Of a stretch of 39,566 nucleotides of DNA, positions 7,821 to 15,778 are shown one piece after another. The translations under genes and the position numbers were made by a program. Source of the DNA: Pseudomonadota bacterium (GTDB taxonomy: Bacteria > Pseudomonadota > Gammaproteobacteria > Steroidobacterales > Steroidobacteraceae); assembly GCA_025355245.1 (NCBI GenBank), contig JANXZZ010000334.1, positions 1 through 39,566 on the forward strand, in the 5' to 3' direction. Position 1 is the stretch's first letter; every line of letters starts with the position of its first letter. Under the pieces are notes generated by a model, which made no database searches, was not told where the DNA came from, and saw nothing but the letters and a program-made list of their open reading frames with translations.

Positions 7821-8660
7821 CTAGCGCTTCGATGCGTTGCGGCGGCGCGCGATCTTGCGGGGGCGGCGGCGCGCCTTCGCGGCCAGTCGCGCTTTCGGTG
7901 CCGGCTTCTGCTTGCCGCCCGAGCGCGCGTTCGCGGCCTTCCCGGTCGCGCGTTTCCTCGGCGCTCGCGCAGTCGGTGCGCGGGATCGCGCCGGTGCGAG
8001 TCGCTGACGTTCGCGTGCGACTTCGAGCTCGAGGCGTACCTGCGCGAGCTCCTGTTCGCGCGTCGCGGCCTGCGCCCGCTCTTCATCGAGCGCCGCTTCG
8101 CGCCGCACCGGCAGCGCGCGCGTCCCGGTCAGCGACTTCTCGGCCGACGCGCGGTGGCGTTGCAGCTCCTGGTTCAGCACCGGCAGCGCCCTGGCCTCGG
8201 CCCGCAGGGCGTCCCGCTCGGCATCCTGCACGTGACGCACGACGTCCTTGTCGGAATCGCGAGCACTCGCCTGCTCGCTGGCGGCCACGCGCCACAGCTC
8301 GGTCATCATCGACACTGCCTCGGCCGGAAAGCCGGCGAGCGGTGTCTCGGCCGCGGCCAAGGGTCCGCCGAGCTCGCGGTACCAGTCGTTCATGTACGCG
8401 GTGACTGAATTCGGCGAGCCTCCGCCGAGAAGTTCACGGACTCCTTCGACCGTCGGACGTCGGCCGGACCGGAGGATCCGGTCGGCCGCCTGCCAGCCGC
8501 GCACGCGACGCGCCTTGGGTTCCGGAGCAGGTGTGCGGCTATTGGCCGTGTCGTTCCCGGCTTGGTGCGACCATCGGTGCGGCGCTCGGCCGGTGCGGAC
8601 CTGCACCCAGAGCCGCGGCAGGCAGTGCACTCTATATATATGTACGCTTCGCGGCGGCAT
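7821..8660 (-). CDS. KfrA-like N-terminal DNA-binding protein with coiled coil and basic H1-like tail
   Basis: The recognisable domain starts at RRVRGWQAADRIL and continues RPTVEGVRELLGGGSPNSV, the helix-turn-helix pattern of the KfrA N-terminal DNA-binding domain, known mainly from plasmid KfrA regulators. It is followed by a long helical segment rich in Glu, Arg, Gln and Ala (a coiled coil). The last roughly 60 residues are almost only Lys, Arg, Ala, Pro and Gly (ending RRRNASKR), like a histone-H1 or AlgP tail. The start is uncertain: the ATG at 8660 is listed, but GTG codons further in could serve, and a TATATATA run at about 8634-8641 inside this extension may be a promoter of a shorter gene. 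It is probably a nucleoid- or operator-binding protein. No plasmid genes lie nearby. Confidence 0.72.
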   Translation of the reverse strand: MPPRSVHIYRVHCLPRLWVQVRTGRAPHRWSHQAGNDTANSRTPAPEPKARRVRGWQAADRILRSGRRPTVEGVRELLGGGSPNSVTAYMNDWYRELGGPLAAAETPLAGFPAEAVSMMTELWRVAASEQASARDSDKDVVRHVQDAERDALRAEARALPVLNQELQRHRASAEKSLTGTRALPVRREAALDEERAQAATREQELAQVRLELEVARERQRLAPARSRAPTARAPRKRATGKAANARSGGKQKPAPKARLAAKARRRPRKIARRRNASKR

Positions 8661-8728
8661 CGACGAACGGTGACGACCCGGGGGCCGGGTCGTTGTGCCG
8701 CAAGCCGCGCTCGGCGCTACCGGCCCGG

Positions 8729-8734
8729 TATAGT
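8729..8734 (+). promoter_or_regulatory. candidate -10 element of the lipoprotein gene
   Basis: TATAGT about 62 nt upstream of the ATG at 8796 matches the sigma-70 -10 consensus at five of six positions. No convincing -35 element is found at 16-18 nt, so this is a weak call. Confidence 0.3.
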
Positions 8735-8795
8735 GCTTGGGTAGACGGACCCGGCGGCGGAGCGATAGCCAGTCAAAGCCAGAGGACCTCAACCG

Positions 8796-9323
8796 ATGAC
8801 GCGGATGCAGGTAAGGCTATTCTCGATCCCTGCGGGGCTCGGCGCGCTCCTGCTCGCCGGTGGCTGCGCGGTCCGTGCGGATCGCCAGGATCCGTCCCCC
8901 GAAGCGCTGCTGAGCTGGACGGTCGAGGTGTCGCTCACCGTCGTCGCGCCTGACGCGCCGCCCTTCTTCCACGTCGGCAGTGAGGATCGCCTGCGGGTCG
9001 TGTACGACCCTCGGAGCATCGACCCGAAGACCGGAACGGTCCGGATCATCGGCGTGCAGCATTTTCTCGAGGGCCACTGGTCTGAGCCGGCGGGCCAGCC
9101 GGGCAGCGACCAGTCGGTGCTGAACGTCCGCGAACGGAGCATCGACTACCAGCGCGCGGTCACCCACGGCACGCCGATCCTGATCGCGCTCACTCCCGCG
9201 CGCTGGAGCGCGGTGTATTCGCACGTCGACGGCCACCAGATCGTCGGCGGTCCGTACGTTCTCGAGGCAGCGGGTCCGGTCACCTGCAATGCCGCGTCCT
9301 GGCGATCAAAGGGCGACTGCTAA
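8796..9323 (+). CDS. hypothetical exported protein, possible lipoprotein
   Basis: 175 residues with a signal sequence (MTRMQVRLFSIPAG, then a Leu/Ala-rich core) ending LLAGGCAVR. The Cys at about residue 24 makes a lipoprotein likely, though Ala at -3 is not the usual Leu or Val. The mature part is beta-rich and polar (SWTVEVSLTVVAPDAPPFF, a long middle segment around RLRVVYDPRSIDPKTG) and ends with two Cys in CNAASWRSKGDC. I do not recognise a family. The ATG has GAGGA about 9 nt upstream. The downstream dipeptidase gene begins 55 nt later with a hairpin in between, so co-transcription is possible. Confidence 0.72.
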   Translation: MTRMQVRLFSIPAGLGALLLAGGCAVRADRQDPSPEALLSWTVEVSLTVVAPDAPPFFHVGSEDRLRVVYDPRSIDPKTGTVRIIGVQHFLEGHWSEPAGQPGSDQSVLNVRERSIDYQRAVTHGTPILIALTPARWSAVYSHVDGHQIVGGPYVLEAAGPVTCNAASWRSKGDC

Positions 9324-9335
9324 CGCGCGCTCGGC

Positions 9336-9354
9336 GGTGGCGCCGTACGCCACC
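9336..9354 (+). terminator. intercistronic hairpin GGTGGCG/CGCCACC
   Basis: A perfect 7-bp stem with a 5-nt loop starts 12 nt after the lipoprotein stop and ends 24 nt before the dipeptidase ATG. It may end or weaken readthrough, or protect the upstream mRNA. There is no U-tract. Confidence 0.4.
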
Positions 9355-9378
9355 AGGGAACAAGAGGAGAGAGTGGCC

Positions 9379-10503
9379 ATGAAATTCGATCCCATGCGTC
9401 GGACGGTGCTGCGCGGCGGCGTCGCCGCCGTCGTCGTGCCGATGCTCAACCTGGGTGCGCATCGGGTATTCGCCGACACGACGAAAACCTACTCGACGCG
9501 CGTCGTCGACCTCGTGCACCGCGCGCTGGTGATCGACATGCTGGCGCCGCTCACGCTCGCACTGACTCCGGAGGCCGCCGCGGCGACGCTGTCGCCCGCC
9601 GAGGTCGTGATGTTCCGTGAGTCCGGCATCAACGCCTTCCACCATTCCGTCGGCGTCGGCGCCCACGACGACGTGCTCGAGTTCATGGCGGGCTGGAACG
9701 GCTACGTCGCGCGCAACAGCGACCTATTCACCTTGGTCAATCGCGTCGCCGACATCGACCACGCAAAGGCGAGCGGCAAGATCGCGGTGATTATGGGGCA
9801 ACAGGATGCCGACCACTTCCGGACGGCGGCCGACGTCAAGACGTTCTACGGACTCGGCCAGCGAGTCTCGCAGCTAACCTATAACGCCCAAAATCTGCTC
9901 GGCTCGGGCTCGACCGAACGCGTCGACGGCGGTGTCACCGACTACGGCGTCGAAATCATCAAGGCCATGAACACCGTCGGCATGCTGGTCGACGTGTCGC
10001 ATTCGGGCGATCGCACGACGCTTGATGCGATCGAGCTCTCCGCCAAGCCGATCGCGATCACGCACTCGAACTGCCGCGCGCTCAACAACCACCCGCGGCT
10101 CAAGACCGACGAGGCCATCAGAGCGCTCGGGGCCAAGGGAGGCGTGATGGGGATCTCGGGGGTGCGCATGTTCATCAAGGCCACCGAACCGACGACGATC
10201 GAGGACATGGTCGATCACATCGACCACGTCGTGAAGCTCGCCGGCGTCGAGCACGTGGGCATCGGCTCGGACGCGGACCTGCTCGGCTACGACAAGCTGC
10301 CGCCCGCGCTCAACAAGCAGCTGCGCGCTTCCTACAAGGCGAGCTACGCTTTTCGCGAGAAGATCGACACCGATGGCTACGACAGCCCGCGGAAGATCTA
10401 CGACCTAACCGATGTACTGGTGCGCCGCGGCTACAAGGACGCCGACATCCTGCTGATTCTCGGCGGAAATTTCCGGCGCCTGCTCGCAGGCACCTGGGCA
10501 TGA
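9379..10503 (+). CDS. M19 (renal dipeptidase-like) family protein, Tat-type signal, atypical metal site
   Basis: 374 residues with a twin-arginine-like N-terminus (MRRTVLRGG followed by a hydrophobic core, to about residue 32). The rest follows the M19 barrel: LGQRVSQLTYNAQN, a GMLVDVSHSG strand (H208), AITHSNCRAL (H229) and HVGIGSDAD (D298), and a C-terminal GGNFRRLL helix. In characterised renal dipeptidases the zinc site uses an N-terminal HxD, a Glu, two His and an Asp. Here the HxD position reads VIDMLAP (only D53), and the Glu position reads GQQDADH. So H208, H229 and D298 remain while two ligands are missing. It may be a divergent metallo-hydrolase with one metal. AGAGGAGAGAG precedes the ATG. 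Confidence 0.85.
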   Translation: MKFDPMRRTVLRGGVAAVVVPMLNLGAHRVFADTTKTYSTRVVDLVHRALVIDMLAPLTLALTPEAAAATLSPAEVVMFRESGINAFHHSVGVGAHDDVLEFMAGWNGYVARNSDLFTLVNRVADIDHAKASGKIAVIMGQQDADHFRTAADVKTFYGLGQRVSQLTYNAQNLLGSGSTERVDGGVTDYGVEIIKAMNTVGMLVDVSHSGDRTTLDAIELSAKPIAITHSNCRALNNHPRLKTDEAIRALGAKGGVMGISGVRMFIKATEPTTIEDMVDHIDHVVKLAGVEHVGIGSDADLLGYDKLPPALNKQLRASYKASYAFREKIDTDGYDSPRKIYDLTDVLVRRGYKDADILLILGGNFRRLLAGTWA

Positions 10504-10536
10504 GGCGGAGTCGCGCGGGAGCTTAGCGGCGCACGA

Positions 10537-10577
10537 GTGCCTGCAGTCCCGGCTGAGCGAGACGGGACTGCGGGCAC
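10537..10577. terminator. strong bidirectional hairpin between convergent genes
   Basis: A 15-bp stem (GTGCCTGCAGTCCCG paired with CGGGACTGCGGGCAC, one T-G wobble) with an 11-nt loop lies in the 92-nt space between the M19 gene and the convergent dienelactone hydrolase gene. Position and stability argue for a two-way terminator, although neither side has a clear U-tract. Confidence 0.65.
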
Positions 10578-10595
10578 TGCGGACGGCGCGGTGTC

Positions 10596-11489
10596 CTAGA
10601 CGAGCGCGCCCTTGAACAGCGCCGTCAGTTCCTTCCACGCGCGCTCGGCCAGCGCCTCGTTGTAGATCGTCTTCCCGTCCATCACCGGCATGTCCTTCAT
10701 GCACCAGCCGTGCAGTGCGCCTTCGTAGACCTCGATCTTGGCCGGGCGATCCACCGCGTGGAACGCGTATTCGAGCACGGTCTTGGCCGACGGCTGCTTC
10801 GTATCGTCATTCGCGGCGATCGCGAAGTAGTAACGCGCCTTGATCTTCGGCACGAGACGGTGCGGGCTGTCCGGGCGGTCGGTCACCAGGCCGCCGCCGT
10901 GGAAGGACGCGGCCGCGCCGATGCGATCGGGTACCGCCGCCGCCGCCTGCATCGTCATCGGTCCGCCCATGCAGTAGCCGAACACGCCGAGCTTGGCTTT
11001 CGTGTTGACGAAGGACTGCGAATCGAGGAACGACACGTACGCGGTTGCGTCCTGCCCCACGCCCTCCGTCGTCAGCGGAGCACGCAGTGCACTCAGCCTG
11101 GCGCGATCGGTCGGGCTGTCGAAGTTAAAATCGGGGCCGATGCCCGGCGCCTTCGTGGCACGGTAGAAGGGATTCGGGACGAGCACCGTATAGCCACTAG
11201 CGGCCAGGCGCTTGGCGACATCGCGGGTCGCCGGCCGCAGGCCAAAGATGTCGGGAAACACGATCGCGGCGGGCCAGCTGCCGTTGCCGCTCGGGTGGAC
11301 TAGCGCAGCGTCGCAGGTCCCGGCCGGCGTCTTGATCTCGACGTCGGTCTCGGTCACGGGGATCGCCCGGTGGGCGGCCTCGCTGCGGGTTACGGCTGCT
11401 ACACCGGCGGCAATCGACAGCGCGGCGAATTCGCGGCGCGAGATCGCGGGCGCGCGGAGGGGATCGGTCGGGGGGGCTTCGTCGTTCAT
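10596..11489 (-). CDS. dienelactone hydrolase family protein, Tat-exported
   Basis: 297 residues from the ATG at 11489, which has GGAG at a 7-nt spacing; the ATG two codons upstream (11495) is too close to that site. The N-terminus holds a twin-arginine signal, SRREFAALSIAAG (17-29). The alpha/beta-hydrolase core shows FGYCMGG with the nucleophilic Cys at C173, Asp in AANDD (D228/D229) and His in LHGWC (H260), the Cys-Asp-His triad of dienelactone hydrolases rather than a Ser esterase triad. Typical reaction: opening of cyclic dienelactones from aromatic degradation, but many relatives have other substrates and no aromatic pathway genes are near. Divergent from the OsmC gene. Confidence 0.88.
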   Translation of the reverse strand: MNDEAPPTDPLRAPAISRREFAALSIAAGVAAVTRSEAAHRAIPVTETDVEIKTPAGTCDAALVHPSGNGSWPAAIVFPDIFGLRPATRDVAKRLAASGYTVLVPNPFYRATKAPGIGPDFNFDSPTDRARLSALRAPLTTEGVGQDATAYVSFLDSQSFVNTKAKLGVFGYCMGGPMTMQAAAAVPDRIGAAASFHGGGLVTDRPDSPHRLVPKIKARYYFAIAANDDTKQPSAKTVLEYAFHAVDRPAKIEVYEGALHGWCMKDMPVMDGKTIYNEALAERAWKELTALFKGALV

Positions 11490-11593
11490 TTCCATGCTCC
11501 AGTCACGGGGAAGACGCGGTGGCCAAGGATACTCCCGGGGTGTGACCGCGTCGCGTGGGCGACGCTCCGAAACCACCGGCACCCCGCGGGGCC

Positions 11594-11599
11594 TACAAT
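11594..11599 (+). promoter_or_regulatory. candidate -10 element of the OsmC gene
   Basis: TACAAT, five of six matches to the sigma-70 -10 element, lies 46 nt upstream of the OsmC-family ATG in the divergent gap with the dienelactone hydrolase gene. No good -35 element is visible, so an activator or another sigma factor may be used. Confidence 0.35.
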
Positions 11600-11645
11600 T
11601 CGCGGGCGTCCTGTCGGCGCATGGCCGGAATTTCGAGGAGCTTCA

Positions 11646-12071
11646 ATGATCAAGAAGGCATGGGCTGTCTGGAAGGGAGGCATCCGCGACGGTGTCGGAT
11701 CCATTTCGACCGAGACCGGGGTACTGAAGGAAGCGCCCTACGGATTCAAGTCGCGCTTCGAGGACGGTCCCGGCACGAACCCGGAGGAGCTGGTCGGCGC
11801 GGCGCACGCCGCGTGCTTTTCGATGGCGCTCTCCGCGATCCTCGGGGAGGCGGGCCTCACGGCGCAGAAGATCGAGACCCGCGCGGCAATCACGCTCCTC
11901 AAGGTGGACGGCGGCTTCGCGATCACCGCGAGCCACCTGACCGTGACGGCGGCGGTCCCGAATGCGACGCCCGCGCAGTTCAGCGAGCTCGCGGCCAAGG
12001 CGAAAGCCGGTTGCCCGGTGTCGAAGCTGATGAACGCGGCGATCACGATGGACGCGACGCTACAGAGCTGA
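11646..12071 (+). CDS. OsmC family peroxiredoxin
   Basis: 141 residues, the usual length for OsmC/Ohr proteins, which reduce organic hydroperoxides in the cytoplasm. The two catalytic Cys are in HAACFSM (C57, peroxidatic) and AGCPVSK (C123, resolving), with the conserved NPEELVGAAHAACF stretch and an upstream Arg (R37). The start WAVWKGG with GTGSIS-like spacing (DGVGSISTE) points to the OsmC branch rather than Ohr. GAGGAG lies 5 nt before the ATG. Usually induced by osmotic or stationary-phase stress; here only a -10 candidate is visible. Confidence 0.92.
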   Translation: MIKKAWAVWKGGIRDGVGSISTETGVLKEAPYGFKSRFEDGPGTNPEELVGAAHAACFSMALSAILGEAGLTAQKIETRAAITLLKVDGGFAITASHLTVTAAVPNATPAQFSELAAKAKAGCPVSKLMNAAITMDATLQS

Positions 12072-12073
12072 AG

Positions 12074-12092
12074 CGGCAGGGCACGCTGCCCG
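12074..12092. terminator. weak hairpin between convergent genes
   Basis: GGCAG and CTGCC form a 5-bp stem with a 6-nt loop right after the OsmC stop, in the 73-nt space before the convergent DPP III-like gene. Short stem, low certainty. Confidence 0.3.
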
Positions 12093-12144
12093 CGCGGGCG
12101 GCATCAATGGCCGGCCGCGCACCGCGCGCCGACCGTCGGATGAG

Positions 12145-13839
12145 CTAGTGCTCGACGAAGTCCGAGACCGGGTCGACGTCGACCGGAATGTCGCTCACCC
12201 GGCCCAGCGCACTCGCGAGCTGTGCCGGCAACGCGCCGTACTTCGCGAACCAGGCCTCGACGCGGGCGCGATCGCCCGTCGCCTCCTGCTCGAGCAGCTC
12301 CTTCGCGAGGGCCGCGATGGCCGTCGGCATCACCTTCATCTCGATCGCGTAGCGACCCGTCGCGTTGTCGTAGCTGATCGCGCCCTGCTCCGCGAGGAAG
12401 TTGAACTCCATGATCTCGGCACGGCCGTGCGCCTCGGCGACGCCGAAGCGCACCGTCCGGAAGATTCCGGCGACTTCGGAAACGTAGCACTCGGTCAGCT
12501 TCGCCTGCGGGAACTCGCCGTGATCGGCCAGCCACTTGAGGCCATAGAGGCCCACGATCGTCGCCTTCGCTTCCTCGAGCCCGCTCAATTCGGGTCCGAT
12601 GGCCTCGCGGATGTCGCGCCGCCCGGACGGCGTGCGCGCGAACGCGGGGCCAAGCCCGTGCGAGATCTCGTGCATCAAAGTCGAGGTCAGGTAGCCGTCC
12701 GCGGTCGCGAGGCTCACCTGGTCTTCGCGGATCAGTTTCTTCGCAATCGGCAGGATCACGTAGTTGACGCGCGCGTCCAGGAAGTTCTTGAAGAATATCT
12801 TCTTGGTGCCCTTGAGCTCGTGGATCCTGGGATCGTTCGGCAGGTTGTCGGCGACGGCCTGGTAGCCGTGGCGCAGGTCGCCACCGCGAAGCGGCGCGTC
12901 CATGACTTCCATCGGCGTCTGCAGCCCCTTTTTGGACGGGCGATCCTCGGCGCTGAGCGGCAGTGCGTCCTGGATCTCGGCGACGTACTTCTGGAAGACG
13001 TCGAGCTTGCGGCTTTCGGCCTCGTCGCGGATCAGCACGGAGGCACCGTAGGAGCCCTTTACGCCAAGCAGGCTGTCGAGGTAGCTCTCGTAGGGCGCGA
13101 AGATGATGTCGATCGGCGGGTTTACGAGACCGAGCCAGGCAATGTCGCTCTTGAAGTAGTCGTCATCGAGGAGCGCGGTCGCCCGGAGCCGCAGGAAGTC
13201 CGCGAACCCGGCATCGTCGGACAGCGCCGCGGCCTCGCGGAGCGACTTGGCCATCGGCTCGAGCCATTTCCGGTAGGCGACGTGGTACGGGGTCGCCAGC
13301 AGCGCGTCGCCCTTGCGCTCGATGACGGTGAGCGGGTTATAGAGCGCCGCCTTCTGCTCGGGGTGCTTGCGGACGTAGGCCTCGAACTCAGCGCGCGTCA
13401 GGTCGGGCGGGTAGACGCTGCCGCCGGGGGGTCGCGGGCCCGCGCCCCCGAACGGGGCGTATTCGCGAATCAGGTCGTAGCGGCCGCCGTTGATCATCAG
13501 CATCCGCCGCAACTGCTGGTCGTGCGGACGGGTGCTGCCGGCGAGCGACTTGTAGAGCGCAAGGCCGGCGGGATCCGCCTGCTGCCAGAACACCTCATCG
13601 AGGAGACGGGTGGCGTCGACGAGCTTGTCGACGAGCGCCTTTTGCCGCGCCGTCAGTGCGGAAGAATCGAACGGCATCTTCACTGGGCGAAACTTGGCGA
13701 GTTCGGGGCCCAGGTCCGCATCGAGCCCCGGGGCGGCGGGCGCGGCCAGGGCTCCGACGGCGACGAGGCTGAGGGCAAGGACGGCCGGGATTCGCCGGCA
13801 AAACCGTACGAACCGGCAGGGCCGGTGGGACTTCATCAT
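12145..13839 (-). CDS. DPP III-like (M49-related) zinc metallopeptidase, exported
   Basis: 564 residues. The ATG at 13839 has GAGGAG 5 nt upstream, and the start is followed by a signal peptide (RRIPAVLALSLVAVGALAA, cut near 32-34). The zinc motif is HEISH (390-394) followed by GLGP, with the third ligand in EEAKA (422-426). Classical M49 dipeptidyl peptidases III have a six-residue HExxGH motif; this protein lacks the inserted residue but keeps the EExxA helix, as in the bacterial 'DPP III family / Zn-dependent hydrolase' group. The upper part (RPHDQQLRRMLMIN, GSVYPPDLTRAEFEAYV) also matches that group. It probably cleaves peptides in the periplasm. No close partner gene. Confidence 0.85.
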   Translation of the reverse strand: MMKSHRPCRFVRFCRRIPAVLALSLVAVGALAAPAAPGLDADLGPELAKFRPVKMPFDSSALTARQKALVDKLVDATRLLDEVFWQQADPAGLALYKSLAGSTRPHDQQLRRMLMINGGRYDLIREYAPFGGAGPRPPGGSVYPPDLTRAEFEAYVRKHPEQKAALYNPLTVIERKGDALLATPYHVAYRKWLEPMAKSLREAAALSDDAGFADFLRLRATALLDDDYFKSDIAWLGLVNPPIDIIFAPYESYLDSLLGVKGSYGASVLIRDEAESRKLDVFQKYVAEIQDALPLSAEDRPSKKGLQTPMEVMDAPLRGGDLRHGYQAVADNLPNDPRIHELKGTKKIFFKNFLDARVNYVILPIAKKLIREDQVSLATADGYLTSTLMHEISHGLGPAFARTPSGRRDIREAIGPELSGLEEAKATIVGLYGLKWLADHGEFPQAKLTECYVSEVAGIFRTVRFGVAEAHGRAEIMEFNFLAEQGAISYDNATGRYAIEMKVMPTAIAALAKELLEQEATGDRARVEAWFAKYGALPAQLASALGRVSDIPVDVDPVSDFVEH

Positions 13840-13902
13840 CGACACTCCTCGAGCGAACCGGCGCGAGAAACGGGCCGGCGCGACTGGTTTGGGCAGGAGC
13901 CA

Positions 13903-13908
13903 ATTATA
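13903..13908 (-). promoter_or_regulatory. perfect -10 element of the DPP III-like gene
   Basis: TATAAT on the minus strand, about 65 nt upstream of the ATG at 13839. The -35 region at 16-18 nt is poor (GGTTCG-like). Confidence 0.5.
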
Positions 13909-14114
13909 CGTGATCGTCACGCCGGCGAACCCGAGCGCGCGCTCCGATGCCACCGCGATCGCAGGCTTGCGCAGCGTTCGCCGGCGCGAGAAATGGGCCG
14001 ATCGACGCGATCGCCAATGCTAGAGTGCGACGCTGCGGGCGTCCGATGGCCCGCTGTCAATCCTGGGAGCGGATGCGTGAAAATTGCCGGCCGCGCGCGC
14101 GTCGGGGCCCGAGC

Positions 14115-15215
14115 GTGAGCGCTCTTTATTCGCCGCTCGCGCTTCGCAAGCTCGTCGTGCCAAATCGTGTAATGGTTTCCCCGATGTGCCAGTACTCGGC
14201 CGACGACGGTGCGGCCACCGCGTGGCACATGACTCATCTCGGCACGCTCGCGCTGTCGGGGGCCGGCATGCTCTGCCTCGAGGCGACGGCCGTCGAAGCC
14301 GAGGGGCGAATCACGCCGGCCGACCTCGGGCTCTGGAGCGACGCGACCGAGGAGGCGCTCGAGCCCGTTCTCGCGGCCATCCGCCGCTATTCGAAAACCG
14401 CCGTCGCCATCCAGCTCGCGCACGCCGGTCGCAAGGCCTCCTGTCGCCTGCCGTGGGACGGCGGCGAACGGCTGCCCGTGTCCCAGGGCGGCTGGGTGCC
14501 CCATGCGCCCTCGGCGCTGTCCTTCAATGAAGCCGACCCACCGCCCGTTGCGCTCGACGCCGGCGGCCTCGAGCGCGTGCGAGCGGCGTTCGCTGCGGCG
14601 ACGCATCGCGCCGCACGACTCGGTATCAACGCAATCGAGATCCACGCGGCGCACGGCTATCTGCTGCACGAATTCCTGTCGCCCCTCGCGAACCGCCGAG
14701 GCGACGAATACGGCGGCTCGCTCGAGAACCGGATGCGTTTCCCGCTCGAGATCTTCGACGCGGTGCGCGCAGCCTTTCCGCCCGACCGGCCGGTTGGCGT
14801 GCGGGTATCGGCGACCGACTGGGTCGAGGGTGGCTGGGACATCGAGCAGACCGTCGCGTTCGCGCGTGAACTTGGGACGCGCGGCGTCGACTGGGTCACG
14901 GCCTCCTCGGGCGGCACCTCGCCGCGCCAGCAGATCCCGGCGGCGCCCGGCTTCCAGGTGCCCTTTGCGCGCGCGATCAGGGACGGCGCCCGCGTCAATA
15001 CGGTGGCGGTTGGCCTCATCACCGACGCCCGGCAGGCCGAGCAGATCGTCGCGCGCGGACAGGCGGACCTCGTCGCGCTCGCGCGCGGCCTTCTCTACGA
15101 TCCGCGCTGGGGCTGGCACGCAGCGGCCGAACTCGGCGCCCGCGTCGATGCGCCGCCGCAGTACTGGCGCGCCCCGCCGCACGCCCACAAGGACCTGTTT
15201 TCGCAGACGCGCTAG
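14115..15215 (+). CDS. NADH:flavin oxidoreductase / Old Yellow Enzyme family, YqjM-like
   Basis: 366 residues from a GTG at 14115. FMN-dependent ene-reductase barrel of the YqjM (thermophilic-like) class: SPMCQYS holds the class-defining Cys (C25), QLAHAGRKAS follows, and the substrate-anchoring His pair is in EIHAAHGYLLHEFLSP (H177, H180), with RRGDEYGGSLENR, and GLITDARQAEQ plus DLVALARGLLYDP near the C-terminus. Such enzymes reduce activated C=C bonds of electrophiles. I prefer the GTG because family members begin about ten residues before the PNR segment; an in-frame ATG at 14073 with GGAG close upstream is the alternative. Only 29 nt separate it from the methyltransferase gene, so the two probably share an mRNA. 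Confidence 0.93.
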   Translation: MSALYSPLALRKLVVPNRVMVSPMCQYSADDGAATAWHMTHLGTLALSGAGMLCLEATAVEAEGRITPADLGLWSDATEEALEPVLAAIRRYSKTAVAIQLAHAGRKASCRLPWDGGERLPVSQGGWVPHAPSALSFNEADPPPVALDAGGLERVRAAFAAATHRAARLGINAIEIHAAHGYLLHEFLSPLANRRGDEYGGSLENRMRFPLEIFDAVRAAFPPDRPVGVRVSATDWVEGGWDIEQTVAFARELGTRGVDWVTASSGGTSPRQQIPAAPGFQVPFARAIRDGARVNTVAVGLITDARQAEQIVARGQADLVALARGLLYDPRWGWHAAAELGARVDAPPQYWRAPPHAHKDLFSQTR

Positions 15216-15244
15216 CGCGTCCACCGCCGAGGAGACGCTCGCTC

Positions 15245-15763
15245 GTGAATGCGACTGTCCGGATGAGCTACCACGAGATCGACTCTCCGGTCGGCAGCTT
15301 GCTGCTGGTCGGCGATGCGACCGGCCTCGCCGGGATCCATTTCCAGTCGACGCCGCGGCCGACGCGCGTCGACCCTGGGTGGCAGCGCTCGGCGCAGCCG
15401 TTTCGCTCGGTCGTTCGGCAGCTCGAGGAATACTTCGCCGGCAAGCGGCGCGTGTTCGAGATCGAGTTCGTGCCGACGGGCACGCCGTTCCAGCGCGCGG
15501 TCTGGCGGCAGCTCCAGGCGATCCCGTTCGGCACGTCGATTTCCTACGGTGAACTCGCCCGGCGCATCGGCAAGCCGACGGCCTTTCGTGCGGTGGGCGC
15601 CGCCAACGGCGCGAATCCGTGGCCGATCGTGGTTCCCTGCCACCGGGTCATCGGTTCCGATCACTCGCTGACGGGTTTTGGCGGCGGTTTGAGCGCCAAG
15701 CGGACGCTGCTCTGCCACGAGGCGGAAGTCAGCGGCGAGCAGTGGCTGGTCCCGACGCGCTGA
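15245..15763 (+). CDS. ogt: methylated-DNA--[protein]-cysteine S-methyltransferase
   Basis: 172 residues. Suicide DNA repair protein that moves the alkyl group from O6-alkylguanine to its own Cys. The active site is VPCHRVIG (C132), with the DNA-binding helix around PFGTSISYGELARRIG and RAVGAANGANP just before it. The length and lack of an Ada metal domain fit Ogt. A GTG start at 15245 follows GAGGAG at about 10 nt; an internal ATG at 15263 is possible. It sits directly behind the ene-reductase gene, so both may be part of a response to electrophiles (inference). Confidence 0.95.
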   Translation: MNATVRMSYHEIDSPVGSLLLVGDATGLAGIHFQSTPRPTRVDPGWQRSAQPFRSVVRQLEEYFAGKRRVFEIEFVPTGTPFQRAVWRQLQAIPFGTSISYGELARRIGKPTAFRAVGAANGANPWPIVVPCHRVIGSDHSLTGFGGGLSAKRTLLCHEAEVSGEQWLVPTR

Positions 15764-15778
15764 ACGCGGCCGCTCGCG

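Noticed and set aside
7616-8086. N-terminal extension of MsrB
   Set aside because: The frame is open but Arg/Ser-rich and unlike any MsrB; the Tat signal begins right at the ATG near 7615.
8634-8641. TATATATA as a repeat or origin element
   Set aside because: Single short run; more likely a promoter element or chance, and no iterons or DnaA boxes lie around it.
12148-14118. 656-residue open frame on the plus strand
   Set aside because: Antisense to the DPP III-like gene, which has a signal peptide, ribosome site and zinc motif.
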